Part shown: piece after piece, positions 1 to 5,230 of the stretch
Layout of the letters: each line of letters begins with the position of its first letter
How positions within the stretch are numbered: the stretch's first letter is position 1
DNA from: an uncultured Oscillospiraceae bacterium
GTDB taxonomy: Bacteria > Bacillota > Clostridia > Oscillospirales > Oscillospiraceae
DNA length: 6,652 nucleotides
Assembly: GCA_947628975.1 (NCBI GenBank)
Contig: CANRBW010000082.1
Location: 1 to 6,652 of the forward strand
Direction of reading: 5' to 3'
Translations under genes and position numbers: made by a program
The notes under the pieces: generated by a model
What the model was told of the DNA's origin: nothing
Database searches by the model: none
Seen by the model: only the letters and a program-made list of their open reading frames with translations

Positions 1-1
1 G

Positions 2-1672
2 GACATCAAGCCCCACAACATCATGGTCCTCCGGGACGGGAGCGTGAAGGTCTCCGACTTCGGCATCGCCCGCATCACCTCCGCCCACCAGTCCACCCTG
101 ACCCAGGAGGCCCTGGGCTCGGTCCACTATATCTCCCCCGAGCAGGCCCGCGGCAGTCATATCGACGCCCGGAGCGACATATATTCCGCCGGGGTGGTCC
201 TCTATGAGATGATCACCGGTCGTCTGCCCTTCGAGGGGGACAGCCCGGTGGCGGTGGCCATCCAGCACATCAACTCCATCCCCCTCAGCCCCAGGGAGCT
301 GAACCCCGACCTCCCCGAGGCGCTGGAGGAGATCACCATGAAGGCCATGGCCCCCGACCCGGACGAGCGCTACCTCAACGCCGACGCCATGCTGGCCGAC
401 CTGGAGGAGTTCCGCAAAAACCCCAACATCAACTTCGACTACAACAGCGACGACCTCCGGGCCGGGGACGAGCCCACCCGCCCCGTGCCGGTCAACACCG
501 TCGCCCGCGGGACCGAGGACCCGCCCCGCCGGGAGGGGAGCGGTCCGCCGCCCCGCCGGAGAAGGGAGGAGGACGTGAGAGACGACTACGAGGACCAGCG
601 GGGGCCGCTGTGGCCCATCCTGCTGGCCGTGGGCGCCATTTTGACCTTCATCGTGGTGGTCGTGGTGGTGATCCTGATCAACATCGCCGGCGGCGGCCCC
701 TCCGGCGAGCTGGTGGAGGTGCCCGACCTCACCGGGAAGACCCTCTCCGAGATCCGGAGCAACCGGGCCTATCTGGACGCCCTGGAGATTCAGGAGGGGG
801 AGATCGTCCCCAGCGAGATCTACGAGGCCGGCGAGGTGGTGAGCCAGGACCCGGAGGCCTACGCCATGGCCGAGCCGGAGCCGGACGGGAAGGTCCGGGT
901 CACCGTGGCGGTCAGCTCCGGCAGCGCCGAGACCATGACCATCCCCAGGGTGGAGAACATGGAATACCGCACGGCGGTGGAGCTGCTGCGGGACCGGATG
1001 GGCCTGAGCGTGAGCATCCAGCGGGAGAACCACGACGAGATCACCGTGGGCTACGCCATCCGCACCGACCTGCCTGAGGGCACCCCGGTCCAGCGGGGCG
1101 ACCCGGTGAACCTGATCATCTCCAGCGGGCCGGAGGTCAAGTCGGTGGAGGTGCTGCCCTTCACCGGCCTGAAGCTGGACGCCGCCAAGCGCCAGATCGA
1201 GGCCCTGGGCCTGGTCCTGGGCCAGGTGGAGGACGACCCCACCGACGAGCGGGAGCCGGGCTACGTCACCTGGCAGAGCATCCCCGCCGGGACCCAGACC
1301 AAGGCCGGGACGGCGGTGGACCTGCGGGTGGCGGTGGCCCCCGCCGAGACCAGCGAGTCGCCCAGCCCCTCCCCCACGGCCAGCGAGGCCCCCGCCAGCG
1401 AGCCCCCGACCAGTGAGCCGCCGGTGACCCCGCCCCCCGCCAGCCAGCCTCCGGTGAACAGCAAGCCCATCTTCGTCCACCTGCCCGCCTCCGCCGAGGG
1501 GAAGAACTCGGTCCAGGTCCGCATCGACGTGGACGGCCGCACCGCCTACACCCAGACGGTGGAGACCTCCCTGTTCCCCATCTCCCCCCTGATCTCCGGC
1601 CGCGGGGAGCAGCAGGTGAGCGTCTATGTGGACGGCGAGCTGGTGGAGCAGAGCGTCGAGACCTTCAGCTGA
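2..1672 (+). CDS. prkC: PASTA-domain Ser/Thr protein kinase, PrkC/PknB family (5' end missing)
   Basis: Membrane Ser/Thr kinase that senses peptidoglycan fragments outside the cell and phosphorylates cytosolic targets. The window opens inside the catalytic loop: the first visible residues are DIKPHN, i.e. the Asp of HRD, so the N-lobe and start codon lie upstream. Counting from that Asp (556 residues visible), DFG is at 19-21, the activation segment with GSVHYISPEQARG at about 39-51, and the kinase fold ends near 137. A charged Pro/Arg-rich juxtamembrane stretch follows, then one membrane helix at about 204-227 (nt 611-682). Outside are three PASTA repeats (nt about 710-922, 926-1135, 1142-1345), a Pro/Ser/Thr/Glu linker (nt 1346-1462) and a roughly 70-residue C-terminal domain rich in predicted beta strands. 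In B. subtilis, PrkC answers muropeptides during spore germination. The stop overlaps the rsgA start by one base. The family call is secure; the ligand is inferred from the family. Confidence 0.96.
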   Translation, partial: DIKPHNIMVLRDGSVKVSDFGIARITSAHQSTLTQEALGSVHYISPEQARGSHIDARSDIYSAGVVLYEMITGRLPFEGDSPVAVAIQHINSIPLSPRELNPDLPEALEEITMKAMAPDPDERYLNADAMLADLEEFRKNPNINFDYNSDDLRAGDEPTRPVPVNTVARGTEDPPRREGSGPPPRRRREEDVRDDYEDQRGPLWPILLAVGAILTFIVVVVVVILINIAGGGPSGELVEVPDLTGKTLSEIRSNRAYLDALEIQEGEIVPSEIYEAGEVVSQDPEAYAMAEPEPDGKVRVTVAVSSGSAETMTIPRVENMEYRTAVELLRDRMGLSVSIQRENHDEITVGYAIRTDLPEGTPVQRGDPVNLIISSGPEVKSVEVLPFTGLKLDAAKRQIEALGLVLGQVEDDPTDEREPGYVTWQSIPAGTQTKAGTAVDLRVAVAPAETSESPSPSPTASEAPASEPPTSEPPVTPPPASQPPVNSKPIFVHLPASAEGKNSVQVRIDVDGRTAYTQTVETSLFPISPLISGRGEQQVSVYVDGELVEQSVETFS

Positions 1673-2550
1673 TGGCCCAGGGCGTCATTATGAAGGCCCT
1701 GTCCGGGTTCTACTATGTGGACCTGGCGGGCCGGACGGTGACCTGCCGGGGCCGGGGCCGGCTCCGGCACGAGCGGGTCAAGCCCCTGGTGGGGGACCGG
1801 GTGGAGGTGACCCTGGCCCCCGACGGCGCCGGGACGGTGGACGCCGTCCTGCCCCGGAGGAACTGCTTTTCCCGCCCCGCGGTGGCCAATGTGGACCAGA
1901 TGGTCATCCTGGCCGCCAACGTCAACCCGGTCACCGACCCCTTCCTCATCGACCGCCTGACCGCCATGGCCGAGGGGAAGGGGTGCCAGGTGGTCCTGTG
2001 CTTCAACAAGTGCGACCTGGACCGCTGTGACGCCCTGGCGCGGGTCTACCGGCAGGCCGGGTTCCCCACCGTGACCCTCAGCGCCGTCACCGGGGAGGGG
2101 GTGGACCGCCTGCGGGAGCTGCTGGGGGGGAAGGTGTCGGTCTTCACCGGCAACTCCGGCGTGGGGAAGTCCAGCCTACTCAACGCCCTGGAGCCCACCT
2201 TCGCCCTGGAGACCGGGGAGGTCAGCCAGAAGCTGGGCCGGGGAAGGCACACCACCCGCCATGTGGAGCTCTTCCGGGTGGGGGACGGCCTGGCCGCCGA
2301 CACGCCGGGCTTCTCCTCCCTGGACGCCCAGAGCCTGGAATTGCCCCCCAAGGAGGACCTGGCCCGGAGCTTTCGGGACTTCCTCCCCTATCTGGACCGG
2401 TGCCGCTTCGCGGGCTGTTCCCACCGCAGGGAGGCGGGGTGCGCGGTGCTGGCGGCGGTGGAGGCGGGGGAGATCGCGCCCGGCCGCCACCGGAGCTATT
2501 GCCGGCTGTACGACGAGGCCCAGGAGATCCCGCCCTGGGAGCGGAAATAA
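1672..2550 (+). CDS. rsgA: ribosome small-subunit-dependent GTPase RsgA
   Basis: Circularly permuted GTPase (YjeQ/YloQ/CpgA) that checks late 30S subunit maturation in the cytosol. The 292-aa length is close to the about 298 aa of B. subtilis RsgA. An N-terminal OB-fold (residues about 1-65) is followed by motifs in the permuted order G4-G1-G2-G3: NKCD 112-115, GNSGVGKSS 160-168, TTRHVE 194-199 and DTPG 210-213. A C-terminal zinc site has ligands C244, C249, H251 and C257. The ATG at 1672 shares its A with the prkC stop (TGATG) and has no clear ribosome binding site, so translation is probably coupled to prkC. It is preferred to the ATG at 1690 because the first residues, MAQGVIMKALSGFYYVD, match the start of Bacillus RsgA (MPEGKIIKALSGFYYV). 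B. subtilis PrkC phosphorylates RsgA, which fits the pairing. The rpe gene that often follows in Firmicutes is absent here. Confidence 0.97.
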   Translation: MAQGVIMKALSGFYYVDLAGRTVTCRGRGRLRHERVKPLVGDRVEVTLAPDGAGTVDAVLPRRNCFSRPAVANVDQMVILAANVNPVTDPFLIDRLTAMAEGKGCQVVLCFNKCDLDRCDALARVYRQAGFPTVTLSAVTGEGVDRLRELLGGKVSVFTGNSGVGKSSLLNALEPTFALETGEVSQKLGRGRHTTRHVELFRVGDGLAADTPGFSSLDAQSLELPPKEDLARSFRDFLPYLDRCRFAGCSHRREAGCAVLAAVEAGEIAPGRHRSYCRLYDEAQEIPPWERK

Positions 2551-2576
2551 CCATCACGCCTTCTTTTGCGTATACT
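2547..2576 (+). promoter_or_regulatory. possible sigma-E/K-type sporulation promoter for spoVM
   Basis: The element CGTATACT (2569-2576) differs by one base from the mother-cell sigma-E/K -10 pattern CATAnnnT. An ATA (2547-2549), at the rsgA stop codon, could be the core of a -35 element, but the 19-base gap is one longer than the usual 16-18. No TTGACA-like -35 lies at the right distance for a sigma-A promoter. The local drop in GC against a very GC-rich background supports a regulatory region. spoVM is mother-cell expressed under sigma-E in Bacillus. The signal is tentative and spoVM could also be read from the prkC-rsgA transcript. Confidence 0.35.
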
Positions 2577-2590
2577 GGAACAGTATCGGG

Positions 2591-2599
2591 AAAAGGAGG
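2591..2599 (+). promoter_or_regulatory. strong ribosome binding site of spoVM
   Basis: AAAAGGAGG is a near-perfect Shine-Dalgarno sequence followed by a 10-base spacer that ends in eight T residues before the ATG at 2610. It is as strong as any other ribosome binding site in the window, and it is the main evidence that the tiny reading frame downstream is translated. The T run keeps the initiation region free of structure in otherwise very GC-rich DNA. Confidence 0.85.
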
Positions 2600-2609
2600 C
2601 GTTTTTTTT

Positions 2610-2681
2610 ATGAAGATCGTGGTCGTGCGGCCCCCCAGGGCCCTGCGGGGGATCCTGGCCGCAATTTTCCGGGTGCGGTGA
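2610..2681 (+). CDS. spoVM: stage V sporulation protein SpoVM (23-aa peptide)
   Basis: Small amphipathic peptide that sits on the convex outer forespore membrane in the mother cell and anchors the SpoIVA coat base layer. The frame is 23 codons plus TGA and starts MKIVVVRPPR. Aligned without gaps from Met1 to the 26-aa B. subtilis SpoVM (recalled from memory), it is identical at M1, K2, P9, L12, G14, I15 and A18. It has like-for-like residues at 3, 6, 7 and 10. P9, which in Bacillus is important for membrane localisation, is kept. Residues 11-21 would form an amphipathic helix with Arg at 13 and 21. Support comes from the strong ribosome binding site, from synteny (spoVM lies downstream of prkC-rsgA-rpe-thiN in B. 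subtilis), and from the SipL gene next door. Oddities: it is three residues shorter at the C-terminus, has Pro8-Pro9, and has Arg where Bacillus has Lys. Standard gene callers often miss a gene this short. Confidence 0.85.
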   Translation: MKIVVVRPPRALRGILAAIFRVR

Positions 2682-2682
2682 C

Positions 2683-2709
2683 ATAGACGGGCCGGGGGGC
2701 GCATATAAG
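2683..2709 (+). promoter_or_regulatory. possible sigma-E-type promoter for sipL
   Basis: ATA (2683-2685) lies 16 bases before CATATAAG (2702-2709), which fits the ATA-N16-18-CATA core spacing of mother-cell sporulation promoters, although the last base of the -10 is G rather than T. TATAAG within it could also pass as a sigma-A -10, but no TTGACA-like sequence lies 17 bases upstream. It begins immediately after the spoVM stop codon. The genes flanking it are sporulation genes, which raises its plausibility. It is a pattern match only. Confidence 0.35.
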
Positions 2710-2732
2710 TTCTCTCAGGGAAGGAAAACCAC

Positions 2733-2745
2733 GCCCCCACGGGGC
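2733..2745 (+). other. small GC hairpin in the sipL leader
   Basis: GCCCC-CAC-GGGGC forms a 5-bp stem with a 3-base loop, ending six bases before the sipL ribosome binding site (AAGGAGAGG, 2752-2760; ATG at 2766). It has no T tract after it, so it is not a terminator. It could be a leader structure affecting mRNA stability or initiation, or chance pairing in GC-rich DNA. Confidence 0.2.
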
Positions 2746-2765
2746 AAGGACAAGGAGAGGACGAT

Positions 2766-4286
2766 ATGGACCTGGAACTGAACGTGACCCCCATGGAGGG
2801 ATACGAATGCCCTCTGGACACCGTGGTCTACCAGGAGGAGACCCAGGAGAGCATCGTTCCGGACGCCTGCCCGGACATCGCCGGGGTGCTGTATACCGAG
2901 GCCCAGTGCAAGCTGACCCGGAAGGAGTGCGGCGAGGGGAGGCTGGAGTGCGCCGGGGACCTGCGGGTGTGGGTGCTCTACACCCCGGAGGAGGGGAGCG
3001 GCCCGTGCCGCCTGGAGTTGAGCATCCCCTTCCGGGTCAGCGCGCCGGGAGAGGTGGGGCCGGAGTGCCTGGCCCTGGCGGTGGCGCGGGTGACCGGGGC
3101 GGAGACCCGCGCCCTGAACCCCCGGAAGGTGCTGTGCCGGGTGGAGCTGGCCGTCTCCTGCCAGGCGTGGCGGCCGGAGCGGGAGAGCCTCTGCCAGCCG
3201 TGCGGGGCGGAGGGCTACGCCCTCCAGCAGAAGACGGAGGAGCTGGAGGTCTACCCCGTCATGGCGGTGTGTGAAAAGGGGTTCAACTTTACAGACGAGA
3301 TCCAGCTTCCCGCGGGCCAGCCCCAGGCGGAGGAGCTGTTGGGCCACCGGCTGGAGCTGCGCTGTGGCGAGGCCAGACGCATCGGCGGCAAGGTGATCTT
3401 CAAGGGGGAGGCCATGGTGACCTGCCTCTACCGCGCGGCGGAGGGCGCCCTGGCCCTGGGCCGCTGGAGCCTGCCCTTCTCCCAGCTGATGGAGACCGCC
3501 GACCTGGACGAGGAGGAGGGCTCCTGCGCGGTGGAGGTGGTGGAGCGGGACAGCAGCCTGACGCTGACGCCGGGCGGCGACGGCCGGAGCCTGTCTCTGC
3601 ACATGGAGCTGCTGGCCCAGGCGGTGGTCCGCCAGAGCCGCGTGGCCCGGATCTTCTCCGACGCCTACTCCACCACCCACGACCTGACGGTGGAGCGCCG
3701 GAGCCTCAGCCTCACCCAGCTGTGGGAGGAGAAGACGGTGAGCCAGAGCCTTCGGGAGGCGGTGGAGCTGCCGGAGGGCGTCCGGGAGGTCAAGGACTGC
3801 GCCCTGACCCTGGGCCCCTGCCAGTGCGTCCGGGAGGAGGGGGAGGCGGTGATGACCGTCCGGGGCCGGGCGGGCGTGCTCTACCTGGACGAGGCGGGGG
3901 AGCCGCGGGCGCTGGACCGGCCGGTGACCCTGTCCCTCCGGACCGCCCTGCCCCCCAACGGGGAGTGCCGCTGTCGCTGTGCCCAGGACGGGGAGGCCCA
4001 GGCGGTGGTGACCGCCACCGGTCTGGAGCTGCGCTGTCCCGTGGCCTTCTCCTACCTCATCACCGTCCGCCAGCCCAGGGAGGCGGTCACCGCCCTCTCC
4101 TGCGCCCCGCGGGAGGAGGGGGAGGCGCTGCCCTCGGTGCTCCTTCGGCTGGCCATGCCGGGGGAGGAGCTGTGGGACATCGCCAAGGCCTGCTCCACCA
4201 CCCAGGAGGACATCCTGCGGGCCAACGACCTGCCGGAGGGGTCCCAGGGGGAGGGGCGGATGCTCCTCATCCCCCGGAGCCGCTGA
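2766..4286 (+). CDS. sipL: SipL-like spore coat morphogenetic protein (SPOCS/DUF3794 repeats plus LysM)
   Basis: Probable mother-cell protein that binds SpoIVA and joins the coat base layer to the developing spore, the role of SipL in Clostridioides difficile and of SpoVID in Bacillus. The 506-aa product has no signal peptide or membrane helix. Three SPOCS/DUF3794-like segments are visible at about 28-135 (with IVPDACPDIAGVL), 178-290 (motifs GKVIFKGEAMVTCLY and LPF) and 335-435 (AVMTVRGRAGVLYLDEAG). A C-terminal LysM follows at about 461-503 (PGEELWDIAKACSTTQEDIL, then ANDLP and LLIPRSR). AAGGAGAGG ahead of the ATG fixes the start. The adjacent spoVM supports a coat role. It is unusually rich in cysteine, 24 residues or nearly 5%, including CRCRC at 401-405. 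The LysM probably mediates SpoIVA contact, as in C. difficile, rather than only glycan binding. A generic DUF3794-LysM protein outside the SipL orthologue group remains possible. Confidence 0.85.
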   Translation: MDLELNVTPMEGYECPLDTVVYQEETQESIVPDACPDIAGVLYTEAQCKLTRKECGEGRLECAGDLRVWVLYTPEEGSGPCRLELSIPFRVSAPGEVGPECLALAVARVTGAETRALNPRKVLCRVELAVSCQAWRPERESLCQPCGAEGYALQQKTEELEVYPVMAVCEKGFNFTDEIQLPAGQPQAEELLGHRLELRCGEARRIGGKVIFKGEAMVTCLYRAAEGALALGRWSLPFSQLMETADLDEEEGSCAVEVVERDSSLTLTPGGDGRSLSLHMELLAQAVVRQSRVARIFSDAYSTTHDLTVERRSLSLTQLWEEKTVSQSLREAVELPEGVREVKDCALTLGPCQCVREEGEAVMTVRGRAGVLYLDEAGEPRALDRPVTLSLRTALPPNGECRCRCAQDGEAQAVVTATGLELRCPVAFSYLITVRQPREAVTALSCAPREEGEALPSVLLRLAMPGEELWDIAKACSTTQEDILRANDLPEGSQGEGRMLLIPRSR

Positions 4287-4322
4287 ACCGTCCGAAACCG
4301 CCCCACCTGTCTGTCGCCCAGT

Positions 4323-4347
4323 CCCCGGCCCTCCGGCCGGGGGCTTT
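4323..4347 (+). terminator. probable intrinsic terminator after sipL
   Basis: CCCCGGCC (4323-4330) pairs perfectly with GGCCGGGG (4335-4342) across a CTCC loop, giving an 8-bp all-GC stem about 36 bases beyond the sipL stop. The tail (GCTTTCC) has only three T residues, so termination may be incomplete or need Rho or pausing. Its place between the sipL stop and the next promoter supports the call. Confidence 0.5.
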
Positions 4348-4381
4348 CCGTCCGGGGCGAAGATTTCCCACCGCCGGGGCG

Positions 4382-4396
4382 GGGCGGGGCCCGCCC
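4382..4396. other. GC-only palindrome just upstream of the udp promoter
   Basis: GGGCGGG and CCCGCCC are inverted copies around a single central G, ending four bases before the -35 box. The left arm overlaps three consecutive GGGG runs at 4376-4389 separated by single C residues. A second short palindrome, CCGGCCGG (4409-4416), lies in the promoter spacer. These may be operator half-sites, a structure-forming element, or simply composition. No regulator can be assigned. Confidence 0.2.
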
Positions 4397-4400
4397 GGCC

Positions 4401-4429
4401 TTGACTTTCCGGCCGGTCCGGCGTAAACT
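4401..4429 (+). promoter_or_regulatory. sigma-A-type promoter of the udp-patatin operon
   Basis: TTGACT (4401-4406) matches the -35 consensus at five of six bases. TAAACT (4424-4429) matches the -10 at four of six, with the ideal 17-base spacer. Transcription would start near 4436, about 27 bases ahead of the udp start codon, leaving a short leader that holds just the ribosome binding site. It lies after the terminator hairpin that follows sipL, so udp and the patatin gene form a separate transcription unit expressed by the housekeeping sigma factor. Confidence 0.7.
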
Positions 4430-4447
4430 AAGGGCAAAGCGTTCAAC

Positions 4448-4454
4448 AAGGAGG
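4448..4454 (+). promoter_or_regulatory. ribosome binding site that fixes the GTG start of udp
   Basis: AAGGAGG is followed by an eight-base spacer and GTG at 4463. No in-frame ATG lies nearby that would keep the conserved N-terminus, so the GTG is the start. It also argues against the spurious ATG-less extensions into the promoter region in other frames. Confidence 0.8.
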
Positions 4455-4462
4455 GGTGCGAG

Positions 4463-5230
4463 GTGCAAGAGCGGCAACGGGAGTTCCACCTGGACCTGGT
4501 CCCAGGGGATGTGGGACGGTACTGTATCCTGCCGGGGGATCCCGGCCGGTGCGAGCAGATCGCCGCCCGGTTCGACCACCCGGTCCACCTGCGGAGCAAC
4601 CGGGAGTTCACCACCTACACCGGCTCCCTGCTGGGGGAGAAGGTCTCGGTGGTCTCCACCGGCATCGGCGGCCCCTCCGCCGCCATCGCCATGGAGGAGC
4701 TGGTCCACCTGGGGGCGGACACCTTCATCCGGGTGGGGACCTGCGGCGGCATGGCCCTGCCGGTCCAGAGCGACGACGTGGTCATCGCCACCGGGGCCAT
4801 CCGCATGGAGGGGACCAGCCGGGAGTACGCCCCCATCGAGTTCCCCGCCGTGGCCGACTTCCAGGTGACCAACGCCCTGGTGCGGGCCGCCCGGACCCTG
4901 GGCAAGCGGTGGCACGCGGGGGTGGTGCAGTGCAAGGACTCCTTCTACGGCCAGCACGCCCCGGAGACCATGCCGGTGGACTGGGAACTGCAAAACAAGT
5001 GGCAGGCGTGGCTCCGGCTGGGCACCCTGGCCAGCGAGATGGAGTCCGCCGCGCTGTTCACCGTGGCCGCCGCCAGAGGGGTGCGGTGCGGCTCCTGCTT
5101 CCATGTGATCTGGAACCAGGAGCGGGAGCGGGCCGGGCTGGACGCCAAGGAGAGCCACGACCTTCAGGCCGCCGTCCAGGTGGGGGTGGAGGCGCTGAAG
5201 CTGTTGATACAGGAGGACAGAGGGGAATGA
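4463..5230 (+). CDS. udp: uridine phosphorylase (nucleoside phosphorylase NP-I family)
   Basis: Cytosolic enzyme that splits uridine with phosphate into uracil and ribose-1-phosphate in pyrimidine salvage. The 255-aa length is typical (E. coli Udp 253). It follows E. coli Udp along its length: phosphate-site GDPGR 25-29, REFTT 47-51 with Arg47, STGIGGPS 65-72, VGTCGG 91-96 (Thr93 matching E. coli Thr94), LEFPAVADF-like IEFPAVADF 125-133, and the ribose-binding EMES at 192-195. The uracil-recognition segment reads FYGQHAPETMP (161-171): the Gln is kept, but the Arg that E. coli has at position 168 is not evident. Uridine is therefore the best guess, and another nucleoside is possible. The start is GTG with a strong ribosome binding site, and the gene has its own sigma-A promoter. 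Its stop overlaps the patatin start (ATGA), so the two are translationally coupled. Confidence 0.92.
   Translation: MQERQREFHLDLVPGDVGRYCILPGDPGRCEQIAARFDHPVHLRSNREFTTYTGSLLGEKVSVVSTGIGGPSAAIAMEELVHLGADTFIRVGTCGGMALPVQSDDVVIATGAIRMEGTSREYAPIEFPAVADFQVTNALVRAARTLGKRWHAGVVQCKDSFYGQHAPETMPVDWELQNKWQAWLRLGTLASEMESAALFTVAAARGVRCGSCFHVIWNQERERAGLDAKESHDLQAAVQVGVEALKLLIQEDRGE

Noticed and set aside
2400..2681. A 93-codon frame running from inside rsgA to the spoVM stop
   Set aside because: Upstream of 2610 it is a Gly-rich shadow of rsgA. Only the last 23 codons, preceded by AAAAGGAGG, look like a real gene.
2694..2738. Distant inverted repeat (GGGGGCG and CGCCCCC) flanking the possible sipL promoter
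   Set aside because: The arms are only about 7 bp with a loop of roughly 30 bases and no T tract, as expected by chance in GC-rich DNA; not a convincing terminator or riboswitch.
2222..2821. Minus-strand frame across the rsgA end and spoVM region
   Set aside because: Pro/Arg-rich translation with no domain, and it overlaps three supported plus-strand features.
2715..3680. Long minus-strand frame opposite sipL
   Set aside because: Composition artefact of GC-rich DNA, where stop codons are rare in other frames. The product is Leu/Ala/His-rich without domains, and the plus strand encodes a recognisable SPOCS-LysM protein.
4052..5158. Long minus-strand frame spanning the end of sipL, the promoter and udp
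   Set aside because: It crosses two clear genes and their intergenic signals, has no ribosome binding site, and its translation is low-complexity.
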